Assembly (NCBI GenBank): GCA_002869095.1 | Contig: PKTO01000093.1 | Location: forward strand, 1-6,124 | DNA from: Clostridiales bacterium | GTDB lineage: Bacteria > Bacillota > Clostridia > Peptostreptococcales > BM714 | Direction: 5' to 3' | DNA length: 6,124 nucleotides | In this document: piece after piece, positions 1 to 6,056 of the stretch | Layout of the letters: every line of letters begins with the position of its first letter | Position numbering within the stretch: the stretch's first letter is position 1 | Position numbers and translations under genes: made by a program | Notes under the pieces: model-generated | Database searches by the model: none | The model's input: the letters and a program-made list of their open reading frames with translations, nothing else | Told to the model about the DNA's origin: nothing

Positions 1-71
1 CCCTGGCAGGACATCCAAGGCAGGTATTGATATGCAGAATCGGGAAAAGACGAAATGAGGCAGCGTTTTGA
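1..71 (+). other. Probable 3' end of an upstream gene, frame unresolved
   Basis: A terminator at 118-145 implies that a transcription unit ends here. Two + strand frames could be its C-terminus. The frame starting at base 2 ends at TGA 56-58 with the residues DMQNREKTK. The frame starting at base 3 ends at TGA 69-71 with RIGKRRNEAAF. Neither tail is recognisable and codon use does not separate them. The third frame has a TGA at 28-30. The product cannot be named. Confidence 0.3.
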
Positions 72-100
72 CTTAAGGATTCAAGAGAGGGAAGAAAACA

Positions 101-151
101 ATGAATGGCAATTATTTAGCGGTTCGCATAAGCAACCGCTTTTTTCATTGA
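101..151 (+). CDS. Possible 16-codon leader peptide overlapping a terminator
   Basis: An ATG at 101 is preceded by GAGGGA (87-92) at a spacing of 8 bases, which is a normal ribosome-binding site. The reading frame gives MNGNYLAVRISNRFFH and stops at TGA 149-151, just after the T-tract of the hairpin at 118-140. The hairpin is therefore read as codons of this ORF. That arrangement is typical of translation-controlled attenuators, but no promoter is visible just upstream and no alternative antiterminator hairpin was identified. Chance is a real possibility, since ORFs this short are common. The function is unknown. Confidence 0.2.
   Translation: MNGNYLAVRISNRFFH
118..145 (+). terminator. Rho-independent terminator
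   Basis: AGCGGTT (118-124) pairs with AACCGCT (134-140). The stem can continue through a single bulged C (125) with GC (126-127) against GC (132-133), closing an ATAA loop. The right arm runs into six T residues (140-145). It most likely ends the transcript of the gene lying to the left, and it sits just ahead of the promoter for the metallo-hydrolase gene. Confidence 0.8.
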
Positions 152-158
152 AGAGGTT

Positions 159-186
159 TTGAAATAATACGGAAGAGTGGTAAAAT
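159..186 (+). promoter_or_regulatory. Sigma-A type promoter with extended -10
   Basis: The -35 element is TTGAAA (159-164, 5 of 6 matches to TTGACA). After a 16-base spacer the -10 is TAAAAT (181-186, 5 of 6), immediately preceded by TGG (178-180), which supplies an extended -10 TG. Transcription would start near 193, leaving a leader of about 35 bases before the ATG at 229. It is the only good promoter ahead of the hydrolase gene and probably drives the GGDEF-EAL gene as well. Confidence 0.65.
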
Positions 187-228
187 AAAGTAAATTGATT
201 AAAAACAGAGAAGAAAGGGAGACGCTTA

Positions 229-1074
229 ATGAAACTTAGAGTGCTTGCGGACAACAACACAATAATCGACAGGTATTTTTTGGGTGAACCGGGACTTTCT
301 TTCCTGATTGAAGCCGACGGCAAAAAAATACTTTTCGATATGGGATATTCGGACGTATTCGTAAAAAACGCTTTCAAGATGGGGGAAACCCTGCGCGACA
401 TAGACAAAGTCGTTTTCTCGCATGGACATGTGGACCACACATGGGGCATCGATCCCTACATAAGGCTCATGAACGAATGGGCAATCGAAGGCATAGCGTT
501 TACAAAGCCCACTTTTGTGGCGCATAAAGAAGTCTTCTCAAGCAGAAGATTCGAACAGTTCCAAGAGATAGGGTCACTTGTTTCGGAAGAGAAATGCGGC
601 AGGCATTTCAATATGGCTTTGACCAACGAGCCATTGAAACTGACAGAAAACCTTTGGTATCTCGGACAGATAGAAAGAAATCACGACTTCGAAGGAAAAC
701 TTGCAATCGGCGAGGTTTTGCGGAAGGGTAAATGGGAGATGGACACCATAATAGACGATACCGCAATGGCTTATCAAACGGGAGAGGGTCTCGTTGTGAT
801 TACAGGATGTTCGCATGCGGGAATATGCAATATAATCGAACAGGCAAAGAGGGTGACAGGAGAAAATCGGATAATAGACGTGATAGGCGGATTTCACCTT
901 ATGGAACCGGATTCGATTCAAATAGACAAGACGGGACAGTATTTCAAGGAGAACAAAATCGAAAAAATACACGCATGCCACTGCACTTGCCTTGCAGCCA
1001 AAATAAAGCTTTCGAGATATGCGAAAGTCGAGGCGGTAGGCTCCGGGATGACTATAGAGGATTGGACGTATTGA
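229..1074 (+). CDS. MBL-fold metallohydrolase, COG1237 type
   Basis: A 281-residue metallo-beta-lactamase-fold protein, probably cytosolic since no signal peptide or membrane segment is seen. The metal-binding signature HxHxDH is complete (H65, H67, D69, H70 in SHGHVDH). Further family motifs follow: DDTA (177-180), TGCSHAGI with H196, GGFHL with H223, and HACHCT with H251 near the C-terminus. These match the COG1237 group, often labelled 7,8-dihydropterin-6-yl-methyl-4-(beta-D-ribofuranosyl)aminobenzene 5'-phosphate synthase-like. That label derives from archaeal methanopterin work and should not be taken as the bacterial substrate, which is unknown. The usual HCTG reads HCTC here, giving a cysteine cluster C250/C252/C254. 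The start is supported by AAAGGGAG (214-221) with 7-base spacing. It is first in an apparent operon with the c-di-GMP gene downstream, with about 50 bases between them and no terminator. Confidence 0.88.
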   Translation: MKLRVLADNNTIIDRYFLGEPGLSFLIEADGKKILFDMGYSDVFVKNAFKMGETLRDIDKVVFSHGHVDHTWGIDPYIRLMNEWAIEGIAFTKPTFVAHKEVFSSRRFEQFQEIGSLVSEEKCGRHFNMALTNEPLKLTENLWYLGQIERNHDFEGKLAIGEVLRKGKWEMDTIIDDTAMAYQTGEGLVVITGCSHAGICNIIEQAKRVTGENRIIDVIGGFHLMEPDSIQIDKTGQYFKENKIEKIHACHCTCLAAKIKLSRYAKVEAVGSGMTIEDWTY

Positions 1075-1123
1075 GCAATAGCGTTTTCGATTTTTACAAA
1101 AATTCTGTCGGGGGATGATTGGG

Positions 1124-4100
1124 ATGGTAGAAATGAATCGCTTGAATGAAATGGCTGTGCTCAACGAGATTGCAATGCCTGTTCTTTTTTTTCAGAACGG
1201 GGAAGTTGTCTGGATAAACAGCCGCGGCAGGGATCTTCTCAACATAAAAAGTGTTTCGGATTTGAAGGAAAGGCATTTTTTAAAATATTTGGACAGGAAA
1301 CAGCCTGAAGGAAAGTCTTTAAGGGAAATTGTCAATCATCTCAAGGGCGCTTTCAGCGATGGGAAAGCTGAAAAAGAATTGAGGGTGGCATTGAGAATCA
1401 AGGGTTTGAGGTTGGAGGCGGCTCTTAAGTTAGTCCCGGTTGAAAGCGAATTTCCGGAAAGCGGCTTTGTTGTCTTCGACCGCGTAAGGAAAAAAGAAGA
1501 TGCTCTTCTGAGAAGAAAGACGGAGCATTACTACGGAGATCTTTTCAGGCAGGTATCGGTTCCTATAGCAATATGCGACGGCATGAGCAGGGTTGTCGAC
1601 ATAAATGCCGCTTTCAGCGAGCTTTTCGGATATTCGCGGGAAGAGGTGGTCGAAAAATACTGTTACGACTTGATTGCTCCGCCATCCGAAAAGATCAAAC
1701 TGATGAATGTATGTGAAGAAATTCACAATAAGGGGATTCAAAAAAGACAAGTGGAGCTTGTCGACAAATGGGGGAAACCGGTTCACTCGGATTTTACCGT
1801 GCATCCAATATTGGAGAACGGGAAAATTGTCGGCACATACAGAATTTATGAGGTTCAAAGCGACAAAAAAAGAGCGAGAGATGAGATTGCTCTTCAAAAG
1901 GCTTATTTTGAGGGTCTTTTCAACACTTCTACAGAAGCCCTGGTGCTTCTTACCAACGATGACAAAGTTGTCTATTTCAACAAGGCGTTTGAGAACCTTT
2001 TCGGATATCAGCTTGTGGATTCAAAGGGAAAATGCATAAACGACATTGTCGCAGTGGGTGAAAGAAGGGAAGAAGCCGAAAACATTTCAGCCAAAGCGCT
2101 CAAGGGCAAGTATTTATCGTTTGACACGGTCCGCTACCATAGGGACGGGTCCCCCATACCGGTAGAAATGGTTGTAAATCCAATAATGAACAGCGGCGAA
2201 CTTCTTGGAATTTATGCCGTTTACAAGGATCTGACTGAAAAAAGCCGCATGAAGAAGAAAATAGAGGTGCAGTCCCAGTATTTCAAGCAATTGTTCGACA
2301 AATCCCTCGATGCAATGGCTATGCTGGACTCGGACCAAAGGGTAATGGACATTAACAGGGCCTTTGTTAATCTCTTCGGCTATGAGGCGGAAGAGTGCAA
2401 GAATAAAAACATCGACCAATTCATAGTCTCGAAAGAATACATAGAAGAAGCCATTTCATGCAATGACGACATAAAAAGAGGCGTTTCAGTCAATGTGGAA
2501 ACCAAGAGAAAAAACAAGGCAGGCGAACTCATCGATGTCGAAGCTTCGGGGAATCCAATAACTGTTGGCGGCAAAATAGTAGGAACGGTTGTAAACTACA
2601 GGGACATAAGGGAGCGCAAACATGTTGTCGGCGAGCTGGAAGAGCAGAGGGCTTATTTCAAACAGCTGTTCGACAATTCCCCATTGGGGATTGTAATGAT
2701 TGACACTGAGGACAGGGTTGTCGACATAAACAAGGGCTTCCAGTCCATGTTCGGATACGAAATGGATGAAGCCAGAGGAAAGGATATAAACAGCCTCATA
2801 GCTCCCGATAGCCGATTTGCGGAAGCGGTAAGACTTTCGTCCAGGCTTATCAGCGGAAACACCGTAAAGTTTGAAACAAAAAGAAAAAACAAGGCAGGAG
2901 AGCTCATAGATGTTGATATTTTGGCGTACCCTGTTTGGCTCAAGGGAAAGCAGGTTGGAGGATATGGAATATATTCCGACATTACTGAAAAGAAGCGGGC
3001 CGAAAAGGAGATTGAGTTTCTTGCATACAGGGACGGCTTGACCGGACTTTTCAACAGGAAGGTATTCTACGACAAGCTCCGAAACAGAATGGGTAAGCTC
3101 AAAGAAGGGGAAAAGCTTGCCGTTTGCTATATGGACCTGGACGGGTTTAAAAATATAAACGACAGCATGGGACACAATATCGGAGACGAGATTCTCAGGT
3201 ATGTCGCAAAAAACATAGAGAACAGCATAGAAAAAGAAGATGTGGTAGCCAGAATGGGCGGGGACGAATTTGTTGTTTTAACGGACTACGGAGACAATGA
3301 AAAAATAGCCTCGAAGATGGAAGGAATAATAGAAAGGCTCGACAAAGGACTTAGGATTTTTGACTACAGCATTAAGATTTCACTAAGCATAGGAGTTGCA
3401 ATATGTCCCCAGCACGGAAATGAAGTCGAGGAAATCATCAAGAAGGCAGATATGGCCATGTACCAGGCCAAGAAGTCCGGAACGAGAGGATATTTGATTT
3501 TCACATCCGAAATGGAGAAAAGGAACCTTTACCGTTTCAAACTGGAAAGCAGACTCAAGATGGCTTTGTCGAACGGAGAGATACAAATGCACTATCAGCC
3601 CATCTTGGCAATGGATGGAACAGTGAAGGGTTGCGAGGCATTGATGCGTTGGGACAACCCCGTAATAGGGAGAATATCCCCCTCGATTTTCATACCAATA
3701 GCGGAAGATTGCGGCGAGATACACCAGCTGGGTGCTTTTGCACTCAATCAGTCACTGTCCATATTGAAAAAATGGAAAGAAGTCTGCGGAGATGATTTCT
3801 TTATGTCGATAAATCTTTCGGTAAAGCAGATGGAAAGGGAAAACATAGTTGGAGAAATAGCGGAAGGCTTGTCAAAGCACGGGCTTGAAGGCAAAAACGT
3901 ATGTTTGGAGATAACCGAAAGTTGTTCTACCGAGAATATAATCGATTTGAATGATAAAATTTCAAAGCTCAAGCAAATGGGCATTTTGATATCGATAGAT
4001 GATTTTGGGACCGGCTACTCATCATTCCGCCAGCTTAGGGACTCATATGCTGATTATGTAAAAATCGACAGAAGCTTTGTGGACGGCATAGACGAAAGAA

Positions 4101-4303
4101 GCGAAAACAGAGCCATTGTGAAAGCAATCGTAGCAATGGCAAAGAGCCTTGGGGCGGGAACCATTGTGGAGGGAATCGAAACCGAAACCGAGCTTGAAAC
4201 AATGAAACGCTTTGGATGCGACATGCAGCAGGGATATTTTGTTCAAGCCCCGGGATGCGAAAAAATAATCGAAGCCTTCATAAAGAAAAACTGCAAGCGA
4301 TAA
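1124..4303 (+). CDS. Multi-PAS GGDEF-EAL cyclic-di-GMP turnover protein
   Basis: A 1059-residue sensor with both c-di-GMP synthase and phosphodiesterase modules, predicted soluble because no hydrophobic membrane segment is seen. Domain order: a divergent PAS-like region (about 10-120), PAS domains at about 136-247, 260-375, 385-500 and 510-625, GGDEF (631-792) and EAL (802-1055). The GGDEF module has LTGLFNR (639-645), MDLDGFK and an intact GGDEF (712-716). The I-site RxxD is replaced by EKED (703-706), so product inhibition through that site is not expected. The EAL module keeps E838 of EALMRW, N897, E929, the DDFGTGYSS loop (D959, D960), K980, E1016, E1019 and Q1036, so phosphodiesterase activity is expected. 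Either domain could still be regulatory in vivo. In-frame ATGs lie at 1115, 1124 and 1133. The one at 1124 is chosen because the G-rich GGGGGATGAT (1110-1119) is well placed for it but too close to 1115. The PAS ligands are unknown. It probably shares the hydrolase promoter. Confidence 0.93.
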   Translation: MVEMNRLNEMAVLNEIAMPVLFFQNGEVVWINSRGRDLLNIKSVSDLKERHFLKYLDRKQPEGKSLREIVNHLKGAFSDGKAEKELRVALRIKGLRLEAALKLVPVESEFPESGFVVFDRVRKKEDALLRRKTEHYYGDLFRQVSVPIAICDGMSRVVDINAAFSELFGYSREEVVEKYCYDLIAPPSEKIKLMNVCEEIHNKGIQKRQVELVDKWGKPVHSDFTVHPILENGKIVGTYRIYEVQSDKKRARDEIALQKAYFEGLFNTSTEALVLLTNDDKVVYFNKAFENLFGYQLVDSKGKCINDIVAVGERREEAENISAKALKGKYLSFDTVRYHRDGSPIPVEMVVNPIMNSGELLGIYAVYKDLTEKSRMKKKIEVQSQYFKQLFDKSLDAMAMLDSDQRVMDINRAFVNLFGYEAEECKNKNIDQFIVSKEYIEEAISCNDDIKRGVSVNVETKRKNKAGELIDVEASGNPITVGGKIVGTVVNYRDIRERKHVVGELEEQRAYFKQLFDNSPLGIVMIDTEDRVVDINKGFQSMFGYEMDEARGKDINSLIAPDSRFAEAVRLSSRLISGNTVKFETKRKNKAGELIDVDILAYPVWLKGKQVGGYGIYSDITEKKRAEKEIEFLAYRDGLTGLFNRKVFYDKLRNRMGKLKEGEKLAVCYMDLDGFKNINDSMGHNIGDEILRYVAKNIENSIEKEDVVARMGGDEFVVLTDYGDNEKIASKMEGIIERLDKGLRIFDYSIKISLSIGVAICPQHGNEVEEIIKKADMAMYQAKKSGTRGYLIFTSEMEKRNLYRFKLESRLKMALSNGEIQMHYQPILAMDGTVKGCEALMRWDNPVIGRISPSIFIPIAEDCGEIHQLGAFALNQSLSILKKWKEVCGDDFFMSINLSVKQMERENIVGEIAEGLSKHGLEGKNVCLEITESCSTENIIDLNDKISKLKQMGILISIDDFGTGYSSFRQLRDSYADYVKIDRSFVDGIDERSENRAIVKAIVAMAKSLGAGTIVEGIETETELETMKRFGCDMQQGYFVQAPGCEKIIEAFIKKNCKR
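2498..2914 (+). repeat. Duplicated PAS segment, 375-base period
   Basis: Within the c-di-GMP gene, 2498-2539 and 2873-2914 encode the same 14 residues (ETKRKNKAGELIDV). They are spaced 375 bases (125 codons) apart and share the 17-base run AGAAAAAACAAGGCAGG at 2507-2523 and 2882-2898. The flanking PAS cores are also similar, each beginning YFKQLFD. This marks the third and fourth PAS domains as the most recently duplicated or homogenised pair of the array. Confidence 0.75.
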
Positions 4304-4312
4304 GCCGTACAG

Positions 4313-4352
4313 AAAAGCCGCGTCCAATTCATCAATCGGACGCGGCTTTTTT
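4313..4352. terminator. Bidirectional rho-independent terminator
   Basis: AAAAGCCGCGTCC (4313-4325) and GGACGCGGCTTTT (4338-4350) form a perfect 13-bp stem around a 12-base loop. On the + strand the stem ends in six T residues (4347-4352), 9 bases after the stop of the GGDEF-EAL gene. On the - strand it lies about 10 bases beyond the DUF3343 stop codon and ends in four T residues. One hairpin therefore serves both convergent transcription units. Confidence 0.92.
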
Positions 4353-4358
4353 GGGGGA

Positions 4359-4595
4359 TTACTCAGCGGAATATGCAATTTCAAAGGAATCTCCTGCATG
4401 CCTGAATATCTTTTCGGTATCATTCGAAATGATTTCATCGAGAGAACCCTCGTACTCGATTCTGGCTCCGATCCCGCAATTTGAGCTGAGTTTCCTGGGA
4501 ACCGGCATCAGTTCACAGAAAAAGCCCGATTTTTTCATGTGCCTGTCGAACTTGACTGCGCCTGAGTGTGTGAAAAATACAACAGTATAGGTCAT
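4359..4595 (-). CDS. DUF3343 protein, putative Se/S carrier
   Basis: A 78-residue soluble protein matching DUF3343, a family annotated as putative Se/S carrier-like. The diagnostic core is LMPVPRKLSSNCGIG (residues 29-43), containing the conserved cysteine C40. A second cysteine, C27, lies just ahead of it. The N-terminal TYTVVFFTHSGA forms the expected first beta-strand and loop. The length is typical of the family. It starts one base after the stop codon of the TusA/YedF gene. Its own ribosome-binding site is weak (GAAGG about 12 bases upstream), so translation probably depends on coupling. As the last gene of the yedE unit it is inferred to receive or hand on persulfide- or perselenide-type Se/S on cysteine. 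No direct biochemical role can be read from the sequence. Confidence 0.85.
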   Translation of the reverse strand: MTYTVVFFTHSGAVKFDRHMKKSGFFCELMPVPRKLSSNCGIGARIEYEGSLDEIISNDTEKIFRHAGDSFEIAYSAE

Positions 4596-4596
4596 T

Positions 4597-4803
4597 TTAT
4601 TTTGTTGCCTTCAGAAGAAATTCTTCATTGGTTTCTTCGATTTCAACCGAAAAACCTTTTGATTCGAGAAAACGCTTAATATTGTTTTTTGCGGTATTGT
4701 CCCCAGCCAGTATTTCCAGTGCTTCCGTGCTTTTGTCAATAGCTTTTTTAGTCATAAGCACCGGTTGCGGGCAGGACATTCCCCTTGTATCTATTCTGTT
4801 CAT
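4597..4803 (-). CDS. yedF: TusA/YedF-type sulfurtransferase-like carrier
   Basis: A 68-residue protein of the TusA/SirA/YedF family. It opens with the family signature: NRIDTRGMSCPQPVL carries the CPxP motif with the acceptor cysteine at C11. The later stretch LEILAGDNTAKNNIKRFLESKGF matches the second strand-helix unit. TusA proteins carry sulfur as a cysteine persulfide, and YedF relatives beside yedE are linked to selenium metabolism. The longer selenium-type YedF has an extra C-terminal domain of about 100 residues that is absent here. The reading frame is open up to 4878, but the true start is the ATG at 4801-4803. It has AGGGAG upstream at good spacing, its N-terminus matches the family, and its ATGA overlaps the yedE stop by 4 bases. 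It is co-transcribed with yedE and the DUF3343 gene. Confidence 0.9.
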   Translation of the reverse strand: MNRIDTRGMSCPQPVLMTKKAIDKSTEALEILAGDNTAKNNIKRFLESKGFSVEIEETNEEFLLKATK

Positions 4804-5873
4804 GACAAGTCTCCCTTCGATTTGAATGGTGTTTTTTCGATGTTTGCCGCCGAGATTGCGACAAGCAGGACGATGCATACGGCAATGGCTATTTGGCCGT
4901 TTACCGTTGCTCCTTTTGGACTTGAAGCAAGTGAAAAGTTATGCGCGAATCCTGCGCCGACAAGCATGCCGAAAAATGTTATTGCGGAATCGGCATTGCC
5001 TTCTCCTGCGAGTATGAGCTGCCTGAGAGGGCATCCTCCAAGAAGGACCGAGCCCCAGCCAACTACCGCCATCCCCAGGAAATTCCAAAGGCCGTCAGTG
5101 TGTGCCACGGGCTGACCCTCGAAGCCGAGCGAAAACATTCCCGTTGCCATGTTTCCTATTGCTGCAAAGACGAAAATTGCAAGGAAACCGAGCAAAAGAT
5201 AATTGTCGCGGAAAAGTATCATGTCGCGAGTCCCGCCCACGCAGCACAGCCTGGATTTCTGTGCTAGAAAACCAACAACAAGACCGGCGGCAAGCGCTAT
5301 TGCTATCGGCGCGTACATCGATCCGGGGCCGGATTCGCTGAAAAATACGAATGCCGGAGCGGCGACAAGAAGAATCGTAAGAAAAATGTTGAAAAGAGGG
5401 AAGGAGTAGCCTTCGAAATCGGGCAATCTGTATGTCCTTTTCAAACTGAAGCCCTTGTTGAGAAAGAGGACTCCTATGTAAATGCCTGCTGCGAATCCGA
5501 TTACTCCTACAAGCGCGTTCAAGTCTCCGCCTGCGAGCCTTAGAATCATCCTAAGCGGACATCCCAGGAACATCAGAGCGCCTATCATTACAATGATGCC
5601 CAGGAAAAAACGGGTCATCGGAGACGATCCTCCTCGCGAAGAAAATTCCTTGCCAGCCTTGGCTGCGATGAAGGCTCCAAGCACCAGCCCCATTATTTCG
5701 GGCCTCAAATACTGAACGACAGCTGCGCGGTGAAGGCCCAGACCTCCAGCAATGTCGCGTATGAAACAGGCTATGCAGAAGCCCATGTTTGCGGGATTGC
5801 CCATTTTGACCAATAATACCGCTATAAGACCTATGGCCGCACCCGTTGCGATTATTCCTTTCTTGCTTTGCAT
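4800..5873 (-). CDS. yedE: YedE family putative selenium transporter
   Basis: A 357-residue inner-membrane protein of the YeeE/YedE family with about nine or ten hydrophobic segments. The cysteine motifs expected of this family are present: GFCIACFIRD (C33, C36), LGCPLRMI (C105), RLCCVGGTRD (C210, C211) and GGCPLRQL (C281). The two halves repeat the same order of a Cys/RD motif followed by GCPLR, so the protein is an internal duplication. In the related thiosulfate importer YeeE, conserved cysteines line the transport path. By analogy they would pass a selenium or sulfur species across the membrane. The selenium assignment rests on the YedE subfamily pattern and on the neighbours, not on any residue that distinguishes Se from S. 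The start is supported by AAAGGAG 8 bases upstream of the ATG. It is the first gene of a three-gene unit, and its stop overlaps the next start as ATGA. Confidence 0.9.
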   Translation of the reverse strand: MQSKKGIIATGAAIGLIAVLLVKMGNPANMGFCIACFIRDIAGGLGLHRAAVVQYLRPEIMGLVLGAFIAAKAGKEFSSRGGSSPMTRFFLGIIVMIGALMFLGCPLRMILRLAGGDLNALVGVIGFAAGIYIGVLFLNKGFSLKRTYRLPDFEGYSFPLFNIFLTILLVAAPAFVFFSESGPGSMYAPIAIALAAGLVVGFLAQKSRLCCVGGTRDMILFRDNYLLLGFLAIFVFAAIGNMATGMFSLGFEGQPVAHTDGLWNFLGMAVVGWGSVLLGGCPLRQLILAGEGNADSAITFFGMLVGAGFAHNFSLASSPKGATVNGQIAIAVCIVLLVAISAANIEKTPFKSKGDLS

Positions 5874-5929
5874 TTTGTTGACTCCTTTCGATATATGTGG
5901 TTTGATTGCGTTTTCATTTTAACAATGAT

Positions 5930-5958
5930 TTTATTGCAGTAGAAATAATGATTATCAA
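5930..5958 (-). promoter_or_regulatory. Predicted yedE promoter
   Basis: Read on the - strand, TTGATA (5958-5953, 5 of 6 matches with TTGACA) is followed after 17 bases by AATAAA (5935-5930, 4 of 6). A TGC immediately ahead of the -10 gives an extended -10. Transcription would begin near 5923, leaving about 50 untranslated bases. A weaker alternative is TAAAAT (5921-5916), which has no acceptable -35. Confidence 0.45.
5943..5957. promoter_or_regulatory. Fur-family 7-1-7 operator candidate
   Basis: AAATAATGATTATCA matches 12 of the 14 defined positions of the Gram-positive Fur consensus TGATAATNATTATCA. It matches 11 of 14 of the PerR form. It overlaps the predicted -35 element of yedE, where a bound repressor would block RNA polymerase. 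Which family member (Fur, PerR, Zur) would bind cannot be decided from the site alone, and AT-rich sequence raises the chance of a fortuitous match. Confidence 0.45.
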
Positions 5959-6016
5959 TGACAGCAATCATTGTATAAAAAAAAACTATGATAAGGAAAA
6001 AATTAGTGTTTTGCAT

Positions 6017-6022
6017 TATAAT
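6017..6022 (+). promoter_or_regulatory. -10 element for the class V aminotransferase gene
   Basis: An exact TATAAT lies 35 bases upstream of the ATG at 6057. No convincing -35 is present at 16-18 bases (AGGAAA at 5994-5999) and there is no TG extension. The promoter is therefore weak, activator-dependent, or helped by the A-tracts just upstream. Transcription would start near 6029. Confidence 0.45.
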
Positions 6023-6056
6023 GGATAGTAGAAAATGCCATAGAGAGGAGAATTGG

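Larger units (their letters stand above)
5874..6056. promoter_or_regulatory. Divergent intergenic region with nested operators
   Basis: This AT-rich spacer separates yedE (leftward) from the class V aminotransferase gene (rightward). It holds no ORF worth calling. It contains three dyads with nearly the same centre. ACAATGATT (5922-5930) pairs with AATCATTGT (5966-5974). ATTGCAGT (5933-5940) faces ACAGCAAT (5961-5968) with one mismatch. A Fur-like box lies at 5943-5957. A run of nine A residues (5977-5985) and a second A-tract (5997-6002) precede the rightward -10. No riboswitch-like structure was seen. Confidence 0.6.

Noticed and set aside
1..162. Frame-1 stretch open from after a TGA at 28-30 to a TGA at 160-162, as a possible selenoprotein C-terminus
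   Set aside because: It would have to read through a convincing terminator (118-145) and into the promoter region. No SECIS-like hairpin is evident after the TGA, and the residues look unlike a known family.
1090..1103. ATTTTTACAAAAAT palindrome between the hydrolase and c-di-GMP genes
   Set aside because: It is only A/T pairs with a 2-base loop, too weak for a terminator and of a kind expected by chance in AT-rich spacers.
574..1164. 196-residue ORF on the - strand opposite the hydrolase gene
   Set aside because: It is antisense to a gene with intact metal-binding motifs, has no family resemblance and no ribosome-binding site context.
2486..3175. 229-residue ORF on the - strand opposite the PAS domains
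   Set aside because: It is a mirror of the repeated PAS coding sequence and shows no recognisable domain.
4804..4878. N-terminal extension of the TusA/YedF frame to an ATG at 4878
   Set aside because: The added 25 residues are basic and unlike the family, they lie inside yedE, and the ATG at 4803 has a better ribosome-binding site and an ATGA overlap.
4765..5715. Several + strand ORFs of 60-116 codons opposite yedE
   Set aside because: They overlap each other and the yedE transporter frame, and their compositions are arginine/proline-rich as expected of antisense reading.
5971..5992. TTGTAT ... TATGAT as an alternative rightward promoter
   Set aside because: The spacing is about 10 bases and no good -35 lies at 16-18 bases from TATGAT. 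The exact TATAAT at 6017 is a better -10.
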